A stretch of DNA of 64,000 bases from contig NC_081824.1 in assembly GCF_030867095.1 (NCBI RefSeq), positions 253,147,956 to 253,211,955 on the forward strand. The letters are read 5' to 3'. A program made the position numbers and the translations under genes. Numbering within the stretch: position 1 is the stretch's first letter; every line of letters starts with the position of its first letter. Source of the stretch: Alligator mississippiensis. Lineage: Eukaryota; Chordata; Crocodylia; Alligatoridae. Positions 1 through 12,530 of the stretch are shown in pieces. The notes beneath the pieces were generated by a model, which made no database searches, had not been told where the DNA came from, and worked only from the letters and a program-made list of their open reading frames with translations.

Positions 1-829
1 AAATTAATTTTGATTAAGTAGAGGGAAGATTCTAGACTAGTAAGCAATTAGGGCAATATAGTGCTGACTCACCCTCCACCAATTTCCTGAACAAGAGTGA
101 GCGTGAGCAAAAAGGAAGTCTCTGGATCATTTGGTCACAGGAACAAGCTACAGTCTCCTCCCCCCACCAAACTCCTTATCTTCCCCATGCTGGCTCCAGC
201 ACTGAGGTAGGGAGGCCAGAGCCACTCTTCCCCAGAATCTTTGAGGGAAAATGAGAGAGGTCAGAGGTGCTAATACTGTGTGACACCCCCCAACACCCTT
301 GAAAGGATCTCAAGGCACCCCAATGTGGTTGAGAATCACTGCACTAGGCTCAGACCTGGGATAGAGAGTCTGCATTTTCACTCTTTACCTTCCTGTCTCT
401 GGCAATCCATTTGATGTTGTCAGAGCCCCTTCACCATCCCAGCTAAGAGAACACAATGTACAGCCAGCACGATTAATGGACACAGTGGTCAGTACCGAGG
501 AATCAAGAGGCCTTGGGGTGGGAAATAGAATCCTGCAGCACATGGGAACACAGAGATTATTTAAAAATAAGTTCCCCAAATCTTTACAAATGCAGGATTT
601 AAGGTAGCCTAGTGGATGGAGCCTCATACCCTTTCAAAAGGTGGAGTGGCTACAAATAAGTTTCTGAAAGCTAAGAGCTACAGGATTAAGGCACTGGCCA
701 TCCATGTAACAAACTCTGCCTTGGAGCAAAGCTCCATCACGCCAATAATCCACATGAGCACTCAGCCCTCAGATGCCACAGAATACTAGAACAAGAGCAC
801 ACGAGCACTGAAAGATGCACTAAGGCAGA
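1..829. other. Non-coding, LRRC58 intron or flank
   Basis: No exon or RNA gene is visible. The only recognisable piece is about 275-347, which ends in a GGTTGAGAATCACTG motif typical of one end of hAT-type MITEs; a related end occurs near 18245-18310. The rest looks like unique AT-rich sequence. Confidence 0.5.
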
Positions 830-1470
830 GATGGCCAATCTGTGGCACATGTCCCACAAGTAGCATGGACAGCCTTTGTGCATGGCACACAGGAGATTGG
901 GGAGAGGGTAGGGCATGAACACCACATGCCACCAGAGGCTGGTGGTGGGGGCATGGTGAGCTCCCGCAGGCGGCAGCAGCACTGTCAGCAGTGGGAGTGT
1001 GGCGGCGGTGAGCAGTGAGCTCCCACAGGCGGCCAGTGCTGTTGCGGGGTGGGGGACAGGGGGAAGCTGCCTGTTCCAAGCTCCCTGTTGGCCTGTCACA
1101 CTTCCCCTGCAGGTGGGGGCAGCAGCAAGGGGCACAACCCTGTGCTGCTGCCCACAGTGCTCCCGTGCACACAGGGGAAGTGTAGCAGGGCAGTGGGGAG
1201 CAGGCAATTTTCTGCGCCCCCTGCTGTACCAGGTTCCAACGCTGCTTTGCATCGGCAGTGCTCCCCGCTGTGCTCCCTTCCCGGAGCCCAGGACCAGGTC
1301 TGGGAGGCAGCTGGGGCTGGGGCTGGGGCCAGGGTGGAGAGGCAGCAGATGTTTGCAGCTGGCCCAGGTTCCGGGTAGCTGCTGACAGCCACAGAGCACA
1401 GGCTGGGGGGCAGGGGCTTTGGGTAGGGGTCACAGCCCAACCATTCAGTGCATCCAGACACTATAGTGCA
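830..1470. repeat. GC-rich interspersed repeat, hAT-like
   Basis: A GC-rich island in AT-rich surroundings that begins with a GGCCAATCTGTGGCAC-type stretch. Related wording appears near 4340-4395 in the opposite orientation (gccacttgtggcag...tggccacccctgc). Several overlapping open frames on both strands reflect base composition. The family is unidentified; the hAT label rests on similarity in style to the elements at 13309-17724. Confidence 0.4.
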
Positions 1471-1689
1471 CGCAGATAAATAATCAAATTCAGAACTGGA
1501 ACACAACACAAAACAACTGCCAGTTTCCCAAGTCCTTCCTCACATTTCCTTGTTATAGAATTGGATGTGGAGGCCAGAGAGAACTGTTAGATCATACAGT
1601 CTCATCTCCTGTATAAGAAAGGACAAAGAATTTCATCTCTGACTCCTGTAATAAACCTACTACCCTGTGCTGGAGCATCTTTTAGTAAG

Positions 1690-1988
1690 GCACCTATGGC
1701 TGTTTTACATATATAAGTGCTGCAGCACTTATATGCACTTGTATAAGCGGCAACACGCATGTCAGCACGAAGAAAATGGCGGTGGTGCGCTTTTGAACTA
1801 TAATACCTTGGTTGTGCTTTTGAGCTAAAGTGCACCGCTGCCATTTTCTGCATGCTGATGTGCATTTTGTTACTTATACAATTACACATGGCACAGTGCG
1901 CATCAGCTTGCATTAATCATGTCTGCTCCAAAGTGGAGGATCTCCGGGGCGTTGTGGGACAAAAAGGTACATGTATAAATGCCCTACA
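1690..1988. mobile_element. Foldback MITE, family 1, copy A
   Basis: The right end carries a TACATGTATAAATGCCCTA motif and the left end an imperfect reverse complement. The interior is itself palindromic: an AAAATGGCGG block near 1773 pairs with a CCGCTGCCATTTT block near 1840. The second copy at about 54727-55071 shares ends and interior, which shows it is a dispersed family. No coding capacity is seen; the transposase class is unknown. Confidence 0.65.
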
Positions 1989-2696
1989 TCTTTACTTGAA
2001 GACTTAAGGTGGAGAATCAGGTGCTTCCCTAGGTAGTTTGCAAACTGTTGCCCCACTTCTGTTAACCATTTCCTGGGGCTATTGCCAGAGGCAGTAGGAG
2101 AGAGTTCAGGATGTGTTCAGAGGGCGGCATACACTGTAACCTGGTTTCAGAAACTGGATGCCGAGTTATTCCCTTGGCACATTCTGGAAATGCACGATAT
2201 AGTACTGGGCAACTGTAACTTTATTAAACATTTTGGTCCCTATTAGAAAGATAAGAACTTGTCTTACTATAGCGAAGGACCTACCTAATTTGTGCTGGCT
2301 GCCCACTGATTTTGAGGGCAGAACATGGAGCTCAACAGTCATTTCATGGGTGGAGCGCACGGAGCCCCCCACACCTCTGGTTGGCTGTAAGGGCTGTCTG
2401 CTATACCCTGCCCCTTGCTGCCAACTGGAAAGGGGCAGGTCCCCATCACAGACAGCCCTCGCAGCCAATCAGTGGCAAGGAGTGAGCGCCATCTTGCTGC
2501 CAGCCCCCCACCCCACTTCCCTGCCCAGGCAGGCTGCCACAGAGTCTGAAGGGCTGCTGCTCACTCCTTCTGAAGAGCTGGTATTTTATTTTCCATAAGT
2601 CCCTCCTAAGGATTTCGCAGGCATTGCCTGATTTTGTGGGCAATGACATTTTAAAGAATCTGAGAAATCACAAATTCGGTAGGTCCCTAACTATAG

Positions 2697-2876
2697 CAGT
2701 TTTCAAACTGTTCTGTGGAGCCCTGGAGTAATGGTGTAGGCCAGGAGGCAGTGCACCATCATTCCTGGGCTGGGTCACCTGGGTCCGTGTCAGTCTTTAG
2801 GATGGAGGTAAGGGCTCCACAGCAGAAGAAATGACATGAAAGGGTTCCATCACCTGAGGAAGTTTGAAAACCACTG
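2697..2876. mobile_element. Short hAT-type MITE
   Basis: The left end reads CAGTTTTCAAACT and the right end AGTTTGAAAACCACTG, imperfect terminal inverted repeats of the CAGTGGTTTTCAAAC type. Length is 180 bp with no coding capacity. The flanking 8-mers do not match well, so the target duplication has decayed or the edges are slightly off. Confidence 0.65.
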
Positions 2877-3589
2877 CCTTATTAGATGAGACCCATGGCA
2901 CATTTAGTCCAGTGTCCTGTCTAACAGCAGCCAGCACCACCTGTAACAAATTAAAATACCCGGTAGCAGGCAGCTCTTGAATGTATCAGGCCCTAGAAAG
3001 ATTTCCTAGTCCCCAGTAGTTAGCATTTAGCTTCTGTGAGGGCTTCTATCTCATTCCAAAGCTGCTATTTGTTTTCTATTTTTTAATATGTATTATAAGG
3101 AGAGCCAAAGTCCCTAATTATCAATACCCATGCCTATTTTCCTTGGGTCCTACTAATCTCTTGCAATTTATTCTGAATTGCTGAACTAAACTCCAAAATA
3201 AAACTTGCACATTAAGACTATCTTCTCCAGTCATCACTATACTGCCCTAGCAGCCTCCTACAAATGACTATACCTACATGTCTACTACAGAGAAATAGTC
3301 CACTGACTTCAGGAGTTTGTGCATACATAGTATTCAGTATTGACCTAATTCTCTCAACTGAGGTCAGTTAGAGTTTTTATCATCAATGTAATGGAAGAAG
3401 AATTAAATCAGCAATGAGCATTACTGAAAATTTCACTGATCTTGAGTGAATCAAGATCCTATCTGAGGTCAGAGAATTCTGGCTTTAAGCCAAAAGGCGA
3501 CTGAAATTTTCTGTAACTGATCATAGGCTTTTCTAACTCCAAAACAAGAGAATTCTGCTTGGCATCCCCCCTTGCTGCTCTAGGGTGCC
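2877..3589. other. Non-coding sequence, nothing recognised
   Basis: AT-rich, apparently unique sequence with no long frames, exon-like segments or repeat ends that I can recognise. Confidence 0.4.
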
Positions 3590-3910
3590 TATGCACGAGC
3601 AGGGAGGCTGCTCCAAGGTGCTGTAATTCAGCATGTCAGAGAAGACTCAATTAATTGAGCCTGCTGGAGCATGGCAATTATAGTGCTCCAGCAGCCTCCT
3701 GCATCTCATGCATCAGTGTCTCTATGCTTCAAAATGGCAGCAAGGATGCTTTATCTAAAGCTTGTTTGACAAGCTTTAGATAAAGTGCCCCTGCTACCAT
3801 TTTTTAAGTGTGGGGATGCAGATACATGAGATGCTCCAGATACTTTAATTAGAGCAGCTCTGGTAGCCACTCTAATTAAAGCACCCCCCCCCCGGGGGGG
3901 TGTATAAATG
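3590..3910. mobile_element. Foldback MITE, family 2, copy 1
   Basis: A palindromic element. CACGAGCAGGGAGGCTGCTCC near the left end and an AAATGGCAGC block near 3732 are mirrored by GCTACCATTTTTT near 3795 and a TTAATTAGAGCAGC block further right. The centre holds an AAGCTTGTTTGACAAGCTTTAG inverted repeat. A closely related copy lies at 11295-11640. A run of C then G near 3887-3900 is low-complexity expansion inside the element. Confidence 0.65.
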
Positions 3911-4084
3911 TCTCTACTTATTAATCTGTAACCGCCACTCCTCTTCCTGTTTTTCTCACAATTTGTCCCAGGGACTCAGTTGTTATGCAGTTAATGGCCT
4001 CCCTTCTTGCCACTGAGGATGACTTAAGATTTCCTGGTCCAGACCCACTGTGCCTGCAAAACAAATAGGCCTGTCTCCAACAGT

Positions 4085-4395
4085 GGCAGTAGTGGATGCT
4101 TCAGAGCAGCAAGCCACAAACTAAGCCCCACACGCTCCCTAAATGCCACTCTGATCCCCTTCCCTTGCCCTGCTTTTGCTCCCTGCCCCGTGTTCCCTGC
4201 CTTGGAACAGATCTACTCCTCTGCTTTCTTCTCCCTGCCCTCTCCTCCATGCACAATCTGCTGCTCTACTTTCTGCTCCCTGCATTATCTGTTGCTACAC
4301 TGCATACCCCACTTCCCCAACCTGCCTTGTGCCACATACAGAGGCTGTCTTTGCCACTTGTGGCAGTCTAACACACACTGGCCACCCCTGCTTTA
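4085..4395. repeat. Interspersed repeat, probably related to 830-1470
   Basis: C/T-rich sequence on the plus strand ending in TGGCCACCCCTGCTTTATA, which resembles the reverse of the start of the repeat at 830. Short overlapping frames are compositional. Assignment is tentative. Confidence 0.35.
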
Positions 4396-4465
4396 TAGGC
4401 AGAGTTTATGAACAGGGTGTATCTAGAGTGATCTATCCCGTCATAACCTCCCTGGCATCCATCAC

Positions 4466-4800
4466 TATTATAGAGTCATAGATGTTAGGAGCTGGAAGGG
4501 ACCTTACAAGGTCATTGAGTCCAGCCCCACTGCATTTGGGCAGGAAAGACTGCTGGGATCACATGACCCCAACAAGATGGGCATCAAGACACCTTCTGAA
4601 GCTCGCCAGGGTGGGTGACTATATCTCTGGGAGGAATCTGTTCCAGACCCTCGGCACTCAACTTGTAAATTTTTTCCTTATGCCCAACCTGAAGCAACCT
4701 TCAGTCAGTTTGTGTCCACTGTTTCTTGTCTTCCTCTGGAGTGCCTTGGTGAACAGATGCTCCCCCAGGCTCTGATGCAGATACCCAACTCTTAACTCTA
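4466..4800 (-). mobile_element. CR1 LINE, 3' fragment
   Basis: Read on the minus strand, this ends in the CR1 3' tail (GGTCCCTTCCAGCTCC-like, then a TCTATGACTCTA motif). The body encodes the degenerate CR1 C-terminal stretch (NLFF..RVARIWN-like). It is 5'-truncated, as most CR1 copies are. Confidence 0.85.
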
Positions 4801-5784
4801 TTTCCCCCTTCAAGTCCATCCAGCAGGCCCCTCAGTTTTGGATTATACACTAGTTTTTCTTTATCTTTAATGGTCTATCAGTCCCTTGCTACTTAAGTTG
4901 TTCCAGTACTTGATGTAGAAAGCCACCTCACTCCACCAGCTGCTACTGTTCATTTTATTTACATTAATGCCAGTCGAGTAAGTCAAATTCCACAGTAACA
5001 GTGATGCTTCTGAAGGGCATGGGCCATAGGGTCAGCCATATCTCATGTCACAGTGAACAACCAACTTTTAAAGTTCACCTAAGTGTTGCAGTTTTCAGGT
5101 AAGCCAACTATGTTCAAGGATGGAAAAAAAAAAAGAGAAAATAAAATAAATCTCTCTCCTCCTTAAGATACTTCCTAACAAAGTTTGATATTGCATTAGA
5201 GTTCTTATGCTACTTATAAATCTCTCACCTCTTCAGTTAATTCATTCTCCAAGCATGGAAACTGACAACTGAATTAACATGGATTCCCTTGCTAATTTTC
5301 ATTCCTTATAGAATATCTTGGCAAGAACTCACTGCTGACCAGCTCTCTGGTCTCCTTATACTAACTACAAGCCTTCAGTCTTAAAGATCATGACATGTCT
5401 GCTGAAAAGACAGTATGGAATAACTGCTGGGGAGGGGAAAGAGGAAAGAGAGGCGACTGGCCTAGGATGAGCACACTGAAAGGAGTGGACACTCCCCACA
5501 GCAATTCTGCCCTGAATGCAGGGCTTCCACAGCTCTCATGGCAAGTTGTGCAACTAGCCACGGAAGCATTTTTGAAGGCCGTTAACAATTAGGAGTTGCA
5601 CCATAGCTCCTCAGCCCTAAAGCTCACTGTTCTGCTTAAAGGCACCCTCTCTCCAACTTTCCTCTGCAACTTTACTTGCATCTGAACTCCCAAGCAGAGG
5701 ACTGGGAGTGAGTCAATGTTGCTTTGTGGGAGCAATCCATATGCGGAGTAAGAGTTATTGCTAGGAGGGTGTCCAATCCATATA
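4801..5784. other. Non-coding sequence between two CR1 fragments
   Basis: AT-rich unique-looking sequence with a short A-rich run near 5124-5150. No exon or repeat end recognised. Confidence 0.4.
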
Positions 5785-7735
5785 TTTCATAGATTTTTAG
5801 GGTCAGAAGGGACTTCACTAGATCAAGTTTGCCCCCCAGCCCTGGGCAGAAAAGAGCACTGGGGTGAGGTGACCCCAGCTAGGTCATGGGCGACTGATGT
5901 TTCAAGTCAGGGGAGGCACTTGCCTTCCGCAGTGGTCAGTCAGCGCTCTCACCTGCCCGGGAACGCTGGCTGACAGGGGGTGCACCAGTGCTCAGGGGGT
6001 ACATGTGCACCCCCTATGCATCGCCACTGAGCTAGGTGCTTATCTAGTCTCCTTAAAGACCTCCAAGGTAGAGGAGAGCACCACCTCCCTTGGAAGCCCA
6101 TTCCAGATTTTGGCAATCCTCACTGTAAAGGATTTTTTCTTAATGTCTAATCTAAATCTGCTCTCTGTCAGTTAATGGCCGTTGTTCCTAGTAACCCCAA
6201 GGGTGCCCTGGTAAACAAAGTATCCCCTATTCCTTCCTGCCCCACTGATGAATTTGTAGATGGCCACAAGATCCCCTCTCAGCCATCTTTTGCAGAGGCT
6301 GAAGAGATCCAGGTCCCTCAATCTCTCCTCGTAGGATCTTACCTACAGGCCCTTAACCGTACAAGTAGCCCTCCTCTGGGCCCTCTCAAAGTTATCCACA
6401 TCCCTCTTGAAGTGTGGTGCCCTGAATTGGACACAGTACTCCAGCTGCGGTCTTACCAATTCTGCACAGAGGGGAAGTATCACCTCCTCTGACCTGTTTG
6501 TGATGCACCTACTAATGCATGAAAGAGTGCAGTTGGCTTTACTTATCACTTCATTACATTGACGACTCATGTTCATTTTGGAGTCGACTATGACTTTGAG
6601 ATCCCTTTCTGTTGTTGTGATGCTTAGCAAGTCACCTCCTAGTCTGTAGGTGTGTTGGCGATTCTTTCTCCCTAGATGCAGCACTTTGCACTTATCTTTG
6701 TTAAACTGCATCCTATTTTGTTCTGCCCACTGTCCCAATCTGTCCAAATCCGCCTGAATCTGCTCCCTGCCCTCCAGGGTTTGCTCTGCCCCAAAATCTG
6801 GTGTCGTTCGCAAATTTGGACAGAATGCTTTCACCACTTTCATCCAAGTCACTGATGAAGATACTGAACAGCACTGGTCCAAGGACCGAACATTGGGGAA
6901 CTCTGCTGCCCACATTTTTCCAGGTTGAAAACAACCCATCCACCACTACCCTCTGGGTGCATCCCATAAGACAATTCTCCACCCACCTGACCATGTAATA
7001 ATCTAATTCACAACTGCTTACATAATTTATAAGAATGGGATGCAACACTGTATCTAAGGCCTTTTTAAAATCCAAGTAGATGACATCTACCTCAACTCCT
7101 GCATTTAAACATTTTGTATGTGGTTGTAAAAATAAGGTTAGTCAGGCAGGATCTACCTATTATGAATCCATGCTGGTTGCTCTTCAGCATTATTTTTCCT
7201 GCTGGACTCTCAGAAATATGTTCCTTAGAAATTTTTTCAAAGGTTTTCCCAAGGAAAGAGGCGAGGCTAACTGGCCTATGGTTACCCAGATAATCCTTTC
7301 TCCCGTTCTTGAAAATAGGGACCACACTGGCCCTTTTCCAGTCCTCTGGGACCTGTCCTGAGCGCCATGAGTGATGAAATAACTGTGCCAGTGGTTCTGC
7401 TATGACACTGGCCAATTCCTTCAGCACCCTTGAATGAAGATCATTAGGGCCTGCTGACTTAAACATGTCCAGCCCCTCCAAATGTCCCTTCCCTAGGTCA
7501 GCGCTAACTATTGGTGGGCTGGAGTCCCTCTTGTGCCTGTCTATAGCTCCTTTGGGAGATGTCTTTATCTGTGTTCAGGAACACAGATGCAAAAAACTCA
7601 TTTAAGAGCTCAGCTTTGTCTTTCCTATCTGTTACCAGTTGCCCTAGTCTGTCCTGTAGGGGTCCTGTATTTCAGGGATCCACTTGGGATCCCTGCCCAT
7701 TTTCTTATTGGCACTTGTTTACTACTGTCCATATC
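5785..7735 (-). mobile_element. CR1 LINE fragment with broken reverse transcriptase
   Basis: A long minus-strand CR1 relic. Frames at 7481-7092, 7075-6713 and 6939-6343 together cover the reverse transcriptase region: NHRPVSLAS and SNQHGF blocks, a FKKALDTVLH block, VLGPVLFSIFISDLD, and a FANDT motif where FADDT is typical. The CR1 C-terminal segment (NKDKCKVLHLGRKN) follows, and the 3' tail lies near 5785 (TTCTGACCCTAAAAATCTATG on the minus strand). Frames are broken by shifts and stops, so it is inactive. The piece up to 7735 still matches the spacer before the reverse transcriptase (LLNEFFASVFLNTD-like). Confidence 0.9.
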
Positions 7736-8602
7736 TGCATAACTCCACTTAACAAGGCACTGTCTCTCCCTAGTTCTTACAAGGTTCCACTAAAAGGATT
7801 TTGTTTCGGCTTTTAACAACTACATGGAGCACCCTGCTCAATAATCACTTGATCATGGTAGTTTAAAGTGTCTTCCCATGCTCAGAAAAAACTGGTACTA
7901 ATGGGCTCACCTGGTAAGGAACAGAAAAGACAGACAGATATGACTAGAACTCAGGCTGGTTTTATGAACTCTTGTGTCCTCATATGACTGCTGAGTCATG
8001 ATATTATCAAGAGCTGACATGGTGTAAGACAATAATCTTTGTCTCCTGTGACCTAGATTATCCTCATTTCTTCAGGTCCAAGGCTGGCTCCTGAAATCTG
8101 ATGCAGGTTTCCTCATAAGACAACCTGACACAAACCCAGAGAAAAAAAATCAGGCACAGTGTGACCTTATTTGTCTTATAGCATTATCTCTAAAAGTAAC
8201 CAGCTAACTTTATCTTCCGCATTAGTGAAGAGATCAGAATTCCTGAACCAAGAATGTCTTCTGAATGAGGCAGCCAAACTAAAGAAACCAGGAAACTGAA
8301 TCTAAAAGATTAAATGAACACAGGGAATTTCAGACTCTTGAGCAATTCCAGAAATAGTTTTTTCTTCTGCAGGAACATACCGGACTGAAGCAATAGCTTT
8401 GGACTAAAACAAAGAACTGTATATGGCCCTAACTGCCATACAGGGATTCGTAGGTATCAATGGCTGTTACGTTCTGCAGGTGCAGATATATTCAGTCATT
8501 TGGATTCTACCTAGAACTTGTAGAAAATTGTCTGCAAAATTTTCTTGTGGAAGAAGCCACCTGAAATTCTGAGGAACAACACTAGGGACACACAAGTTTC
8601 TT
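7736..8602. other. Non-coding sequence, nothing recognised
   Basis: AT-rich sequence without exon-like segments, long frames or repeat ends that I can identify. Confidence 0.4.
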
Positions 8603-8892
8603 CAGAGTAGGCTGACCATATGGAAATCCCAGCAATATGGGATATCCAGGACACACTCCCATTCCTGCCTCCACACCACCCTGTGCTCTCACAAGTTGGT
8701 GGGGATGGGGCTGTGTGCCAGACAAGCAGCAGTGCCTGCCTGCCAGGCACTCCGTGCTGCTCTGAGTCCCATCCAGACTGTGCCCCATGCCGCTGCATTT
8801 CTGGGATGCCCATTATAATTCTCAACAGCTGGCTGTGACCGCCTCTGAAATCCAGGACCGTCCCAGCTAAACTGGGACATATGGTCACTCTG
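8603..8892. mobile_element. MITE with GACCATATG ends
   Basis: Starts CAGAGTAGGCTGACCATATGG and ends CATATGGTCACTCTG, so the ends are imperfect inverted repeats. Related gttaccatacatcc-type ends begin near 20635 and 57930, which suggests a dispersed family. Internal frames are compositional. Confidence 0.6.
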
Positions 8893-11294
8893 TTTAACAG
8901 GAAAGCAGCAAAGGCAGCACAACTCCTATAGCAAAAGTTTCTAATGGGAGAGCTCTCCCTTTCTCCTACAGCTCTAAAGAGTAGCTCCTCCAAAGGGTCA
9001 TGGTGCCAAACCCCTAAAGTGAATACAGAACCATGGCCATTCTGCTCAAAGTTTTAGATGACATTTGTTCAAAAGGAGAAAGAGGTTCAGACAGCTTTGC
9101 ATGGGTGATGAGGCAAAGAACCTTCAAGGACTGGCCTCCACTGAATTCTCCTTAGACAGCCTCATATGACAGGTCTGAATGGTTGATGCCAGAGACACTG
9201 CAGGGAAGCTGAATCCTCTCTACTAGAACTGCTTTCTTTAGAATAGGGGCCCTTGGACACCCTGTTACCTTTCCTCAAAGAAACTAGCAATGCAAGTGAC
9301 AAAAGCCCCCAAGTGCACAATACCCACATCAGGAAAGATTTGTCCCAGACACAACCCTCAGATGTAAGAAAGCAAGCTGGCTCTCTGCAGACCCAGTGCA
9401 ATAGCAGGATCCTTGCTTTTTATCATCACATGACCTCTGGTACTGTAAAAGATCTCTTTGGCTCCACCAAAAGAATCCAGATCCTTGGCCAGCAGAATCC
9501 GTTCTGATGGCTCCTTATGGAGTACATTTAAAAAAAAATGACCCTTCTTTCAACCAGGGATTGACTATCAAGCATCTGCTTAGGGACTAACTTTCTGTAA
9601 TTCATTTCTACTCATGGGATAGAGCCACTTGCATAAACAGGTAGTGGGGAAGACCACTGTATTCTTCCAGGCCCTTTTTCAAAATACAAGAAAACCCTAA
9701 CTTACCTTGCCTTCATCTGAAGGCCCTTCCCAGAGGCACAAGAGGTACCTGTCATGATTACTGGAACCAGGCAACAAGAGGAACACCTTCTATATCCCAT
9801 TATTTTCCTCCAGAATGGTTCATCATCTTGGGAAAGGCCCAAAGCCACCCAACATATTCAAAGTCTGGCAAAATGGCTGCAAAATTAATTAGTTTCTATA
9901 GGCCTGACTATTTTATGTCTTTATTTTGTATATTTATATCCCACCCCATCCAAAAGGCACAGAGTGACTATAAAAGTATACTGGGTTATTTAAAACATGA
10001 TAAAAGGAGAGGATGGTTTTGTTGCTACTTCATGTGACAGAAAGAAAAGATGGCAGGATATTTATATTTTAGCATACATGTTGGAAGATTAGCAGCTAAA
10101 AAAACTGCTCAGAATGGCTCCATGACCAAAATGGCAACTCTTCCAGTGGTGTTCCACGGAGGCCATGACAAGGAGACTTTTTAAAAAAAATCAGCTTTAG
10201 AGCCCCTGACAGAGTGCAGAACATGGAACAATTCTCCTCCCTCCAACTCCTACTCTTTTTCAAGGTAGATTCAGGCTGGCTAGTCCTAATTAGTAACAAG
10301 ACTGCTGACAGTGGAGTTCCTATGCAAATTTTCAACTTTATACTACTTGAGCTCAAACTGAAAATCTCCAGATCAAGACATTCCAACAGTGTGGATTTCA
10401 TTGTGTAAGTAAGTTTTAAACTACACAAGACTCCATTTCCTCTGTCCTAGAAAGAGTGAATAATTAACTTGGCATCCACTGTGATCCAAGATAGTAATAT
10501 TAGCAAAGTTACACAGCCACGTAGGACAGGGTGAATTTGCAGAGTTGTTCTGGAAAGATTAGGTGCATGCTGTACTTTTCCCAAGCTTGTGCCCACGATG
10601 AATACATAAAAACACATGCATATAGCAATAATTCTTAGGGCCATGGCAGAGCCCAAATCAAGTGGTGAAAAACACTTACCACCTTTCAGGAACTTTGAAA
10701 AAAATTGGCATTTTAAAGGAAAATTCAATTACATAAGGTAGGACTAAAAGGCAGACAAGAAATAAAACCCTGACATAAAGGATAAGCCCACCTAACTGAA
10801 CAAAAAAAGAAAGGAAGCTATACTGAATTGGTTATCCCATTATTATGAGTTATGAAGCTTCTTTGATACCATCGGAACCATCTGGTACTGTGGTTTTTAA
10901 TTGCCTGATCTGAAACGCTATGTCTATTTTAACGTCTCTAACAGCAGCTAATTTTAAGACCCACAGAAGGCAGCACTGAAAAAAAGAAAAGGGATTCAAA
11001 AGGGTTTGAAGGCTTGTGTTTTTTTAATTCAGTGAAGATTAAGTTTTGGAAAGCTGTAAAGGCTCCATAACAGCATCAGGAACCCAAACAATATCATATC
11101 GAGTAGGGAAGCCACACAGTAGAATTGACCAGAAAGAAAAGTCTTGTTTAAAGCTGATGTGCAGCTTATGCAAAATGAAGAAATAGTGGAAATGGCATGA
11201 TTAAATTAAAATGTCTATTTGTGTTAGACAAAGTATTTGCAACATGGACAACGATTTTTTGTTATAAAATGCTTTGGTTAAAAAGAGTAAGCAT
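8893..11294. other. Non-coding, LRRC58 intron or flank
   Basis: AT-rich sequence with short frames only. I searched the minus strand for the remaining LRRC58 leucine-rich repeats and C-terminal cysteine-rich segment and found none. Splice-donor-like ACTTACC strings occur near 9702 and 10674 but the adjoining frames do not resemble LRRC58. Confidence 0.45.
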
Positions 11295-11640
11295 ATAGCT
11301 CCTATACACGAGCAGGGAGGCTACGGTGACATGCTGTAATTACGGTGCGTCGGAGCAGATTCAATTAATCGAGTCTGGTGGAGCATGGTAATTACTGCAC
11401 TCCAGCAGACTCCAGCATCATGTGCATCAGCATCCCTGCACTGAAAAATGGCGGCAGGAAGCTTAAACTAAAGCTTGTTCGATGAGCTTTAATTCAAAGC
11501 ACCCTGCCACCATTTTTCAGCGCAGGGACACTGATACACGTGACGCTCCAGGTGCTTTTAATTAGCGCAACTCTCGGAGCTGCGCTAATTAAAGCATCTG
11601 CCCCTGCCTCCCAGAACACATCTAAAAACACCCATAAATA
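11295..11640. mobile_element. Foldback MITE, family 2, copy 2
   Basis: Shares the family 2 layout with 3590-3910: TACACGAGCAGGGAGGCT near the left end, an AAAAATGGCGGCAGG block near 11440, its mirror CCTGCCACCATTTTTC near 11504, and TTAATTAGCGC inverted blocks to the right. Divergence from copy 1 is considerable, so the family is not recent. It has no coding capacity. Confidence 0.65.
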
Positions 11641-12215
11641 GCAGCCTCAGCTTCTGACTCATCTATTCCCTGCATCTCATCTTCCTACTTTATAAATTTC
11701 ATAACTGAAAGCCAAACAGTATGGGTACACTTGAAAACAAACAATCACTGTCCAAAATTAAATTTTCAAACGCGACATCACAAACAGCAATTTGCTGTTT
11801 GATAAAACTGAGGAAAATATTGTTCCTCTCATACCTTCTCCCACATAAAAATCAGTGCACTCTTTACAGTCTTGTACAGCTCTGCTAATGAGAGGCTTAC
11901 AGCTGCGTACTCCTGTTTCCATGCTGGGAACCATTCACAAGCTTCTGCTGGCAATGGCAAGATTCCAGGTAAACTGCTCCCTGTGCCACAGCCATGTTAT
12001 CTCATATTGTACCTTTTAAACAACAAAAGTAGGTCAGAGAATTCATGTGGGTTCAAAACTCTGGGTTAGCAGAACATTTGGCTGCGACAGTGCCAGCTAC
12101 TGCTGTCACATTTGCTAATTCCTCTCTAATGCAATACATGAACATTAATCAAGAAGCATGGTTTCATAAAAAAAAATGACAATAAGAGGAAGAAATTGGG
12201 TTTTATGATTTAGAT
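11641..12215. other. Non-coding sequence, nothing recognised
   Basis: AT-rich, no exon or repeat end recognised. Confidence 0.4.
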
Positions 12216-12530
12216 CAGTGGTGCTCTACCTTTTGGCTCAGCAGGCCAGGGGAATGGTGTGGGGCCTTTCCACAGAGCAGATCAGCTCCCAGGATCGGGG
12301 CCCGCGCCACCTGCCCTCAGCTCAGTGTGCTAGGATCAGGGCTTGTGCCACCTCAGCCAGGCATTGTGCACACAACATAACATAAGTCTGCATGTGATCT
12401 GGCCTGCAGGGCTCCCCACAGGTCAGGACATGGCAGCCGGGAAGCAACAATGAATGTCACTGCTCCTACACTGCCAAATTTTCAGACCCATGGGGAGCAC
12501 CGCAGGCTAGATGACACTGCTGAACCTTGA
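12216..12530. repeat. Probable hAT-derived repeat
   Basis: Left end CAGTGGTGCTCTACC resembles CAGTGGTTCTCAACC-type hAT ends; the right part ends near GACACTGCTGAACC, a decayed inverse. The interior is GC-richer than its flanks. Boundaries are approximate. Confidence 0.45.
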
